NCBI GenBank assembly: GCA_009829735.1
Contig: CM020619.1
Span: forward strand, 28,422,063 to 28,486,062
Source: Pyropia yezoensis
Taxonomy: Eukaryota; Rhodophyta; Bangiophyceae; Bangiales; Bangiaceae
Direction: 5' to 3'
Length of the DNA: 64,000 bases
The notes under the pieces are model-generated. The model saw only the letters and a list, made by a program, of their open reading frames with translations. It was not told the origin of the DNA and ran no database searches. This document shows, in pieces, positions 1-9,022 of this stretch. The stretch's first letter is position 1, and each line of letters begins with the position of its first letter. Both the position numbers and the translations under genes were made by a program.

Positions 1-1398
1 CGCCGTCCCCCCCACGTGGGGCGTCACCTCTGCCGACGCGTACCCCTCTGATGCCACCGCCACCGCCAGCACCCGCCCCCCATACCCATCAGAGGGGTTG
101 CCCAGCAGCGCCACACGGGGGTAGGCACGGCCGATGGCAGGCTCCCCTCCGAGGCGGGGGCGGGTGATGGCCGACAGAGGCAGCGGCGGGCTGCCGCCGT
201 CGCCAGCCCCACCGCCACCACCCTCCCTCCCCAGCCGGCCATAAACCCACAGGGCGTCACGGTAGCCCGTGAGGCCGCCCACGTCCACCCGCCGCGGCAC
301 CCGGCACACCACCACCGTGGCGGTGCGGGTAAGGTGGGCAAAAAAGTGCCCCGGCGCGTCGCGGGTGGCTGCCACCGGCCCACCCCCCTCTGGCAGCCCC
401 GTCAGAGGCGGCAGCGCCCCCGCCAACGTGGCCGCCCCCCCTCCCCCTCTGCCCCCCCCCGGCACATCCCGCTCCGCATGCGGGGACAGATAGGCGCGGA
501 GGTGGCCCAAGAGGGCCCTCGCCACCCCCGCATAGACGGCAGCGCAGGCCAAGGTGGAGGGCGAAGCTGCCACCGACGGCGGCTTCTCCACTACCCCCCC
601 CGCCACCGCCACCCCCCCACAAGGGGGGGCCAGCGCCACCATCCCCCGCCGCACACAGTCCGCCGGGTCGGCCAGCTCATAGGCGGTGAGGGCCGCTACG
701 GGGGCGGGGGAAAGAGGGGACGGCGCCCCCGCCCCGCCGCCGCCCCCACCCGCTGCCGACGCCGGCGGCCCCACCCCCAACAGCGGCGCACTGGGCCAGC
801 CGCGGCGGGCGTCAGAGAGGCAGGTCAGCACCGCCCCCAGGGGGGTGCCAGGCAGCAGCGTGTCGCCCGCCACCACCAGCACCATAGGGGGGGGCGGCGC
901 GACGCCAACGCCGGCGTCACTGCCTGTGGCTGATGCCCTCCCCACCCCCCCGTCGCTCCCTCCAAAAAAAACATCCAGGCCGTGGGCAACCCCCGCTGCC
1001 ATATCGCCAACCGCCCCCCCCCGCGTGGCGTTAGCGGTGGCGCCCGTGGAGAAAACCACCACTGGCAGCAGCAGCGAGTCCACACCCCCCCCCGTCCCAC
1101 CCCCGTCCCCCCCCCCCCGCCTCGCCGCCCACCCCCTGTACGCTCCCGCGTGGGCATCGTTTACCACCACCACTGCCCCCACCACCCCCGCCGCCGCCGC
1201 CACCTCACCCACCGCTCGGTCCAGCAGGGTGCACCCGCCCAGAGGGAGGAGTGGCTTGGGCGTCCTCGCCGCCTCCTCCCAGCCAGGGGTGGCGGCCGCC
1301 TCCCTGGCGAGACGGGTGCCAAAGCCGGCGCAAAGGATGACGGCAAAGGCGGGGGGGGGGTTAGGGCGCTGCCGCTTTGAGGGGGGGGCAGCTGCCAT
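1..1398 (-). CDS. Nucleotidyltransferase-GHMP kinase fusion (glucuronokinase-like), 5' part, truncated by window edge
   Basis: One open frame of 466 codons runs leftward off the window without a stop. It starts at an ATG in good context (GCCATGG, 1396-1398). Residues 17-32 carry the nucleotidyltransferase signature (AVILCAGFGTRL), followed by PKPLLPLGG (47-55), VLVVAGDTLLP with the metal-binding Asp near 179, and EKP near 271. These mark a sugar-1-phosphate nucleotidyltransferase (GlmU/RmlA-type fold). Residues 427-441 read PRVALLGNPSDGYGG, the start of a GHMP kinase of the glucuronokinase class. Together the two halves could phosphorylate a sugar acid such as glucuronate and then activate it to a nucleotide sugar, probably in the cytosol. 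The domain order is like plant fucokinase/GDP-fucose pyrophosphorylase, but the kinase motif is glucuronokinase-like. The substrate is inferred. Poly-Gly linkers lie between motifs. Confidence 0.8.
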   Translation of the reverse strand, partial: MAAAPPSKRQRPNPPPAFAVILCAGFGTRLAREAAATPGWEEAARTPKPLLPLGGCTLLDRAVGEVAAAAGVVGAVVVVNDAHAGAYRGWAARRGGGDGGGTGGGVDSLLLPVVVFSTGATANATRGGAVGDMAAGVAHGLDVFFGGSDGGVGRASATGSDAGVGVAPPPPMVLVVAGDTLLPGTPLGAVLTCLSDARRGWPSAPLLGVGPPASAAGGGGGGAGAPSPLSPAPVAALTAYELADPADCVRRGMVALAPPCGGVAVAGGVVEKPPSVAASPSTLACAAVYAGVARALLGHLRAYLSPHAERDVPGGGRGGGGAATLAGALPPLTGLPEGGGPVAATRDAPGHFFAHLTRTATVVVCRVPRRVDVGGLTGYRDALWVYGRLGREGGGGGAGDGGSPPLPLSAITRPRLGGEPAIGRAYPRVALLGNPSDGYGGRVLAVAVASEGYASAEVTPHVGGTA

Positions 1399-3838
1399 GG
1401 CCAAGAGGCGCGGGTGGGTCCCGGAGGGGGTAAGGGGAGGGAGGGGGGGGTTGCAGCGGCAGCGACAATAAAAATGGGCGCACGCCACCACCCGCGCTGA
1501 ACGCTCCAAGACGCGCCGAGGAGTTCGCCGAGTGTGTGGCCTTGCGTCGAGCAAGGGAAACGAGATTGGGAAGGAGGCGGCGGCCTTGGCATCGATGTAC
1601 TGTACGTACTGTACATACATGTACTGCACAGTACAGAACGGGGCCCCCCCCACAGGTCAACGCCGGTTCAAAGGTGGTGCGTCATCCCTGTTGAGTCTCT
1701 GGCAAAATTTCTAACGATTTTGTTGGCGATGTGCTGTACCTTGAGGCACATGTGGCGGACGACGATAGAAACGTCATTATTCTTGAGTCGGTCGAACGGC
1801 GATAGCGAAATTCGACGATTGTGCAAGTTCTGAAGTCACCCCAGAGTCGGCCTGTACGGGCCCTGAGAGGGCGATTTCTAAAGTCATCGCAATGTTGAGC
1901 ATTACTCTCTCCTCCGTCTCTTTCAAACAGCTTTGTGCCCAAAACAGCTATCTATGTCTCCCCCCCCCCCAACAGACTGTAGAAAGACGGCGGCCAGGCA
2001 CTGGCATAGCTCAAACTATAGCTAGGTGTCCCTGTGAGCCTCAGGGAACACCGAAGTCCCACTGCCGACATCGCAGCATGAAACCATGGGCGGGCAGATG
2101 CTCAGCGTCGGCCGCTGCCCCTCAAGCCTGTCGCTACAAAAAAAAGAGCGCACTCACGCAGGGATCAAAAGCTCTTTCTGTTCCACGGTCTTCGCGAAGG
2201 ACCCTGTACGGATCCTGGGGAAAGGACGGGGGCTCAATGCGAGTCTGGAACATGGGCAGCAATTTTCTGAGCCAAACTAGAGTTAAGACAGCCGAGGCAG
2301 CTAACGGCGGTGACGAGGACGGTGGCTGCCTACTGTCATTGAGGGCGCCCGTTCGTGGGCACGTGTCGGCGACCAGCGCTGCAGACCAGTGCCACCGACC
2401 ACCGGGAAGGGACAGCTCGTCGGTGGTGCAGGAGGGAGGCCCTCCTGGCACTGGGGCCAGCCAGGAACGACGGTCCCTCCCTGCCCGGGGGGACTTCACG
2501 CGGGGCCACCGTGTGGGGGGGCTGCTGCCAGTCCGCCTTCGTCCTCTGTAGCCTCGAGGCCACCGTCGCGGAGGGCGGTAGTGGCCCCGGGGGAGGAGCG
2601 AGTGGATGGGCCGGACACCGCCGTGCCATCACCGCCGCCACCGCCGCAGCTACAGCCGACAACGACAACGCCGCGCCGGCGGCGGTGGCGCCGATGGCAC
2701 CAGTGCAGACGACGCTGGGGGGGGGGAAAGGTCCCCGCGGGCGCGTACGTGCCCTTGGTCAGGGTGGCTGGCGCGGGCCCTCAGGGATGGAGGGGGGAGG
2801 TGACGATCATGATGGACTGTAACAGAGCTGGCCGATGTGCCATAGAATACACTCCGTCCCTGCCGCCGCCGCAGCTGCGTCAATGGCGGCAGAGGTCGGT
2901 CCCTCCCCCTCCCCTCCCCGCCATCAAAGGCAAGTGGCCCTCGGGGCACCTAGCGCAGTAGAAAGCTCTACCTTAGCCACCAAGCTACCCCGCTACAGGT
3001 CCCCGAGAAGAGCGCTTCAGGCCGGAGGGCTTGAACAAACCTTGACTGCGCGTGAAGCGGATGTGGGCGTCGGCGCGGTGCGAGACGATCAATCAAGATA
3101 TAGGCGGATCTGAACGCTGAGGCTACCCAACTTGACGTCTCTAGGGAGCACAGTGCACAGTGCAACCACTTGATGCGATTACAGCATGGAATGGACGGAT
3201 ACATCCAACCGTGCTGCGCCTGTAAGCCTCTCGGAACCCTCGTCCCGCCCCTGGCCTGCAGGGCCCAGCGGGGGGCCGCCTTCCCGCGCGGGGCGGGACG
3301 AAGGCCCCCCCCAGGGGCCCTCTTCCGCCCCGCCCCTGGGCAAGGCCGTAGAATAGGATACACAGCGTCCGTTGCGTTGGTGCGCTGGACGCACCGTGCC
3401 ACCCTGGGCCGCTGGCCACCAGCAGCCTCCCAGTATGTGTGATGTACGGGCCCCTCCTCCGCCGCCTCCCCCGCGTCGATGGGCGTTACGCTGGTGCTGA
3501 CCCTGCGCGGAGGCGCACCGCCGAGCACTCTGACGGGTGGCGGCGCGCCCGCCCGAGCGGCGCCCCCGGCCGACCGTCGGAACGAGCGACGCGCGCGCCC
3601 GCAACGCAACGGGATGCGACAGGCCTAAACGGGCTGCACAGGCAGATACAGTACGTACGCGGCTGTATGAAAGGATGACGCTTAGAAGTCGTGTCCCTGC
3701 ATTATCCCGCCCGCGTGGGCCTCTCTGGGCTCTGGGGAGAATCCCGCTGTGCCCTGCCGTGGGCTGCCGCCGCGCCCTGCCCGCACCGCGGCGACCGGCT
3801 GGCTGTGTGTCCCGCGGCGCCCGGGCGCTCGGAGGGGC
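1399..3838. other. Region without a supported gene
   Basis: Upstream of the fusion gene I find no ORF with recognisable motifs. The long frames here are GC-driven, overlap on both strands and mostly start at non-ATG codons. Composition changes from very GC-rich (before 1500 and 2400-2960) to moderate (1640-2330), so the moderate part may hold promoter or degraded repeat sequence. Confidence 0.4.
1597..1634. repeat. GTACTGTAC palindromic cluster
   Basis: GTACTGTAC-type words repeat head to tail and as inverted copies over about 38 bp, so the tract can fold into several alternative hairpins. It lies about 200 bp upstream of the fusion-gene start codon. A regulatory role is possible but unsupported. 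Confidence 0.5.
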
Positions 3839-3847
3839 TATATAATA
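3839..3847 (+). promoter_or_regulatory. TATA box candidate for the Hint gene
   Basis: TATATAATA stands out in GC-rich surroundings, about 165 bp upstream of the ATG at 4013. The spacing suits a TATA box with a short 5' leader. Confidence 0.45.
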
Positions 3848-4134
3848 GGCATTCCCCCTCGGGCGCCACGACGGGTGAGCTGCGTCGCTCTCGTCCTCGC
3901 TCCCCCCAACCTCGCCACTGCCCGCTGCCCGCCCAAAGTGTGCGCCTGGATATCCCCCAACCACCCCACACGGTCGTGCGCCGCCCCCCCCACCGATATC
4001 CAGAAAGGCGCCATGTCGGTGGGACGGGCGCAGTGGCGGCTGGCTGGCCTGGCAGTTGGGGGGATATTGGCCATCCTTCTCTCGGCGGGAACAGTTCGCG
4101 GAGGGACCGCCGTGCAGCTTAGCGCGGGTACGTA

Positions 4135-5489
4135 CAGTCGGTATCCAAATTTAATGGCCCACGCTGGGAGGTCTCTTTTTGCACCAAATCGATCATGGAC
4201 GTGATCCGAAAAACGGCCTCTGCGGCACCGATCTGCGGCATTCCCGTCACTTGGGCGCAGCGCCTGCCCAGTACTGTGCTATAAAGAAGCGTCCGTAGCT
4301 TCGCTGCCTGTGCGAAAAAAAAAAAAAACAGCACGATGGCTAAGACCAGCAGGACGCGCCTGTGCCCTCAGGAGGTCGGCGCCATTAAGATGATGGTGGG
4401 GAACAAGATGTCTAATGGTGCCATCGCCACGGCCCTGGGCCTCAACAAGAGCACGGTCGCCTACACCGCCGCCATCGCCCGGCATGCCGACGCCGACGTC
4501 CGCAAGGACCGCAGGGGGCGCCCGAAGCTGCTGAGCCCCGCGAGCTGCGTAGGCTCCGTCGGCTGGTCGACGAGAACCCATTCGCTTCCATCGCTGAAAT
4601 AACGGAAAATGTCAACAGCGAGCGCACCAGCACGACTGGCGGGCCGGCGCTGCACAAGATCTCTCCAAGCCCGGTGCGGAGAGCGGTCAAGGCGCTTGGG
4701 CTGTCCTCCTGCACCCCCGCCCAGAAGCTGTTTGTGTCGGCTGCCAACAAGCACAAACGGCTCCAGTGGGGCAAGGACCACCTGAGCTGGTCCTACCAGT
4801 GGGCCTGGGTTCTCTTTTCAGACGAGATCTCCTTTCAGGTCCGCCAGCCGCAGTCACGCCGTATGTGGCGCCAGCGCGGCTAGCGCTTCCAGACCAAGAA
4901 CCTGAGGCCAACGTTCAAGAGCGGCCAGGAAAGTATGATGGTGTGGGGCGCGTTCTCAGCGCGTGGGCGGACCCCTCTGGTGCGTGTGGAGGGGTCTATG
5001 AATGGGGCATCCTACGTGAAGCTCCCGGAGAATGTCGTTGTGCACTACCTCTGCGCGGACTTCGGGGCGCCGGATGGGGCGCTCTTTCATGAGGATCTGG
5101 CGCCATGCCACACTGCCAAGGTGGCCAAGACGTGCAAGGAGGCGCTCGGGATCAAGGTGCTCCCCTGGGCTGGGCAGAGCCCTGACCTAAATCCCATCGA
5201 AAATGCCTGGGCGGACCTCGAGCGCCGCCTGCGTGCCTGTTCCGTGGCGCTCAAGACAAAAGATGAGCCCTTCGCAGCCCTCCAGGAGGAGTGGACAGCG
5301 ATACCCGATGCCTATTTCAAGAAGCTCACGGAGAGTATGTGCCGACGTGTGCGAGGGGTGGTGGCGGCGAATGGGGCTGGGACCAAGTACTAGTGCGTTT
5401 CTTGCAGTGGAGACAGACGGTTGCATTTCGTCATTAAAAATCCCAAGATCTGACGGTCGGGGTGGGCCATCAAATTTGGATACCGACTG
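4135..5489 (+). mobile_element. Tc1/mariner-family DNA transposon, 1355 bp
   Basis: The element is bounded by inverted repeats of about 28 bp starting CAGTCGGTATCCAAATTT (4135-4162 and complement of 5462-5489), with one mismatch. The target dinucleotide TA is duplicated at 4133-4134 and 5490-5491, the hallmark of this superfamily. Inside is one broken transposase gene. The near-perfect ends suggest a fairly recent insertion that could still be moved in trans. It sits just after the signal-peptide codons of the Hint gene. Confidence 0.92.
4336..5393 (+). pseudogene. Mariner-like transposase, broken
   Basis: The ATG at 4336 opens an N-terminal helix-turn-helix region (SNGAIATALGLNKSTV) that would bind the inverted repeats. 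Coding then shifts frame near 4540-4560 and continues in another frame through LFSDEISF (first catalytic Asp, about 4820), HEDLAPCHTAK (second Asp, about 5095) and SPDLNPIENAW (catalytic Glu, about 5200). A TAG stop at 4881-4883 breaks that second frame. The DDE residues are present but the gene cannot make an intact protein as read. Its length of about 350 codons is normal for the family. Confidence 0.85.
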
Positions 5490-6528
5490 TACACCTTCGA
5501 CGCGAACATGACGGAAGGCACGCCGGCCGGCACGTGCCCCGAGTCGCTCACTTTTTCTCGCGTCGCCACGCCCAACTCCGGGTCCCCCCCTATCTCCTAC
5601 TTGGTGGCGACGGCGGACGCGAAGAAGGACGGGGTCCAGTGCACGGGCAACGCTACGTTGACGGCGGTCAAGTTTTCCGACCTTGGCGTCCCTCCGGGCC
5701 CCTTGGCCGACGACTTGTACTTGAACGTCAGCAGACCTGGCAGCTGGTGCGGCTACACGTCCGAGATGCTGGAAGTGGGGGCGGCTGCGTTGGTCAACGA
5801 GACGGGCAAGGCCGCCATTCAATGACGCGGGTGGGTCGGTCTCGGTGGGCGACCTGGTCCTCATCTTGGTCGTCCGGACTCCGGCCGACGATCAGGATAG
5901 TACCCTCGGTTGCGTGATGAAGCGGACGTCGACGGGTAGTGGAGAGGCAGACGAGCCTGCCTGCTTTGACGGCAGCGGCGTTGTGGAGTTGGCATCGGGG
6001 GCTACGGTGCGGATGGATGCGCTCGCCGTTGGGGACGTGGTGCGCGTCGCGGCGGAGGCCGTTTCGCCCGTCATTGAGTGGTCCCACCGCGCGCCCCACG
6101 AGGTGACCACGTACGTACGGTTGGTAACGGCGTCGGCGGCCATTGACGTGACGCCCGGCCACTACGTATACGTCGAAGGCCGTCTGGTGGCCGCGGCAGC
6201 CGTAGCGGTGGGCGACCGGCTCGATGTAGCTTCTCACACCTGCGGGCCGTCTCTCGAGGCGGTCACCCGTGTGGAGGTGCGGTCGGCCGCTGAGGGCGTC
6301 TACGCGCCCCACACCCTCTCTGGGGATATCGTGGTAGGCGGCGTCCGCGCGTCCACCGACACGACCGCCGTCGCCCCTGGGGTGGCACACATGCTGCTTG
6401 CTTCGGTGCGCGGGGCGTTTGCAGTGTCGGGGGCGGACGTGCTCAAGGGGATGCTGGCGGGAGTAGCTTCTGGGGGGATCCTCGGCCTGCTGCAGCGGCT
6501 GCTGCCAAAGGGGGCGCCCGCGTACTGA

Positions 6529-7852
6529 GGTGGTAGCGTAGCGCGGCGTTGCCGCCCCGTGGGGCCAGGGGGGGGGGGCGCCAGTGGGAGACGCCGGAGG
6601 CATCTCAATAGTTGTATGCGTGGTACGATGTCTTTCTGTTTCCTCTGCCGGCACCGCCGCGCCGCCTCTACGAAAGATACCATAGCACGTGGTGGTGGAA
6701 TGTTGACCAATACGGCACCTGCCGTCGTCGACCTGGTCGCTGTGAGGGTCAAAAAACACCATAAAAACGCCCTTGTTGTGAACATCACAACGCATATTCT
6801 CTTTCTCGGTAAAGACAATCGGCCTCCACGGGGTCACCGTGCGCAATCTGGGCCCGGGTCAACATTTTGAAAGCTCTGGTCAAGATTCCACCACCACCAT
6901 CACCAAAGGTGCGCGCGCCCATTGAGGGGTCGATTAGAAGTCTAATGACGCATTGAGCTTACAATGAGCGACTGGAGGGTCCTGTAACGGAGTCATTTTG
7001 GTGTCATTGAGAGGCGGGTTTAATGACCTTTCACAAGGATGGCCTCAATGATCAGTCTGAGAGGGAGCCGGCCAGAGAGCTCCGAGAGCGACTTGCCCTT
7101 GCAAAATAATTTTCATCGGAGACCAAGCCACCACCTGCTGACGAGTGGCGCGCCACGGCCCTGGTGATGTGCATCCTGTGGGCTGTTTGAGGGGCAGTGA
7201 GTGCAAGTCCCTTGGCGGCAGGAGGGTGCGGGGGGGCAGTGCGACCTTGTGCTGGGGGAAAAGGCCCTCGCCGTGGTCGAGCCACCGTCACGCAGCGCCT
7301 CAACAAGCGTGTTGCTGACAACGGCACGCCAAAGGGGGGACCGTCACCTGTGCGGGGGCAGCAGTCGCCAGCCCTCCCCAAGCACTCTGACTTGGCAGAG
7401 GGGCTCATGGCTCCTCGGTTCGAGGGGGGCGCGTGGGGGTGCGGACGGCCATGAACGTGGGGACGGTGAGGGAGGCAGAGACGACGACGGGGGTGGGGAC
7501 AAGGAGGGAGGTGGGAACGGAGGGGCTTTTGAGCAGGACTGTAGAGACGGCCGAGGACGCAGTGGCGAGGGGTGTGGTGGGGCGAAGGGGGACAGGGGGG
7601 ACAAGGCCACGGTTTTGGCGGCGGCGACGGTGGGGGCAGTTCGGAAGGGGCGGCGGGGATTTCTTCGGGCGGCGTCGGCGCCCGAGGAGACGGAGCTGGT
7701 GAGGAACGCGGCTGGACCAGCTACCACCGCTCCAGCGCCATTTTCTTTCGGGCAGTTGCTGCGCCGCAAGGCTGCTGCTTCCGGCTGCAGATGGTCGGTC
7801 ACCAAGCGGCACGGTGGACGCTGCTGTGGTCTGTTCAATAATACCACCGACT
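6529..7852. other. Intergenic region between Hint gene and element 1
   Basis: No recognisable gene. 6900-7060 is less GC-rich and repeats ATTGAG/TCAATG-type words. 7200-7850 is GC-rich with overlapping Gly/Arg or Ser/Thr/Pro-rich frames on both strands that I cannot support as genes. Part may be the 3' untranslated region of the Hint gene. Confidence 0.4.
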
Positions 7853-7857
7853 AGGTA

Positions 7858-8264
7858 TGTGGAATATGTGTTACCCAATATAAAGGATATGGGACCGACC
7901 GGCGCCCGGAAGGCAAAGAGGAAGCTATTACCGTAGAGGCAAAGAAGACAGACCTTTAGCTCCTGGACGTTCGATGGGGAGCAAGCCGGCCGAAGGCAGC
8001 GGCGAGTCCCCACGTCGCAGATAAGGGCGAAAACAATATGCCGGTCGAGCGACCGAGCGGAGGCCGGACGGCCGATCGCTACGAGCATAGCAATCAATAT
8101 AAAAGATCCCTCCAAGGCAAGGACAGATAAACAATACAAAACAAAAGTAGCCCCCCAAAGGGCGAGCCACAAGCGGACCCATGCCAACAAGGCTGGGGCC
8201 ACCAGTCAGGGGGGCTACAAGCCAGTAAATACCGGAATTTGGTACAAGGGGCGGATATGCTACA
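7858..8264 (-). repeat. Element 1 3' LTR
   Basis: This 407-bp direct repeat of 17855-18261 has TGT...ACA ends. A short purine stretch (complement of 8265-8274, CGGGGGTA) precedes it on the element's sense strand and may be the polypurine tract. Confidence 0.95.
8098..8105 (+). promoter_or_regulatory. Plus-strand TATA box candidate inside the 3' LTR
   Basis: TATAAAAG reads on the plus strand, opposite to gag-pol and toward the antisense ORF at 9023. A second TATA-like word (ATATAAAGG) lies at 7878-7886. Either could start an antisense transcript. The distance of about 0.9 kb to the ATG would imply a long leader or an intron. Confidence 0.35.
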
Positions 8265-8715
8265 TACCCCCGTTGCGAGCTTCGAGCCGTCCCGGCGAGG
8301 TCCGATCCGGTGCGGCCGGGCGGCCGGATGTGGCTACCTGCCAGCGTGCGGTGGAGGGGTCGCGTCCGCGTCGTCGTTCTGGAAGCACCGGGCCGTATGG
8401 CCGTCGGGCGCTGACTTGCATGCCTGGCCGGACGCCTCGTTGGCAGGGCACTATAAGTGTCTGGCACGTCGGTGCCGCGGAGCACTTGGCCGTCGGTCGG
8501 CACGTCTTTTGACGGGTGCGCCGGCTCGACCGTCGGTCGTGGCCGGTGGCTGGCCAGTTGGCTCGTTACGCCCCGCCGAGGGGCACTACGCGGCTGCCGT
8601 TGGCTGGCGGCCGAGATCGGCCTGTGCGGCTAAGGGGCCAGTGCGGCCGTGCGGCAGGCGTGGCGGCACGGCAAGGGCGGCCACGCGGCGCGGTCGACCA
8701 AGGGCGTCGGCCGGG

Positions 8716-8987
8716 CGGCAAGGGCGGCCACGCGGCACGAGCGACCAAGGGCGTCGGCGCGAGGGCGGCCAAGTGCGGCCGTCGAACGGCAAGGGCGGCC
8801 AAGCGGCGCGGTCGGCCAAGGGGCACGAGTGGTCAAGGGCGTCGCGTCTTGCGGCAAGGGCGGTTACGCGGCACGAGAGACCAAGGGCGTCGGGGCGAGG
8901 GCGGCCAAGTGCGGCCGTCGAACGGCAAGGGCGGCCAAGCGGCGCGGTCGGCCAAGGGGCACGAGTGGTCAAGGGCGTCGCGTCTTG
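8716..8987 (+). repeat. Tandem 136-bp duplication upstream of the antisense ORF
   Basis: Units 8716-8851 and 8852-8987 are nearly identical. Both are built from smaller GGCAAGGGCGGCC-type repeats that begin around 8640. The block ends just before the antisense ORF start codon at 9023. Confidence 0.85.
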
Positions 8988-9022
8988 CCGGTTGGCGTCA
9001 GTTGCTTGTGGCTATTGCCAGT

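Larger units (their letters stand above)
4013..6528 (+). pseudogene. Secreted protein with C-terminal Hog/Hint domain, interrupted by mariner and frameshift
   Basis: The ATG at 4013 opens a signal peptide (hydrophobic core LAGLAVGGILAILLSAG) followed by a Thr-rich start. The frame is cut at 4134 by a mariner element and resumes at 5490; removing the element with one TA copy restores the same codon phase. A Cys-containing extracellular region follows to about 5815. There the frame ends (TGA at 5823-5825) and the downstream coding continues one base out of phase to the stop at 6526-6528. The C-terminal part is a Hint domain: catalytic Cys at 5962-5964 (ACFDGSG), an LAVGD turn, the TPGH form of the TxxH motif, and a final SGDIVVGGV block. 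In hedgehog-type proteins this domain cleaves itself and modifies the N-terminal part; Hog proteins are known from red algae. The 1-nt shift could be mutation, sequencing error or an unrecognised short intron. Confidence 0.75.

Noticed and set aside
7405..8202. Hydrophobic ORF beginning MAPALLAWVRLW in both element 1 LTRs (also 17768-18199)
   Set aside because: The start is GTG, it lies within the LTR and reads out into unrelated flanks; most likely chance.
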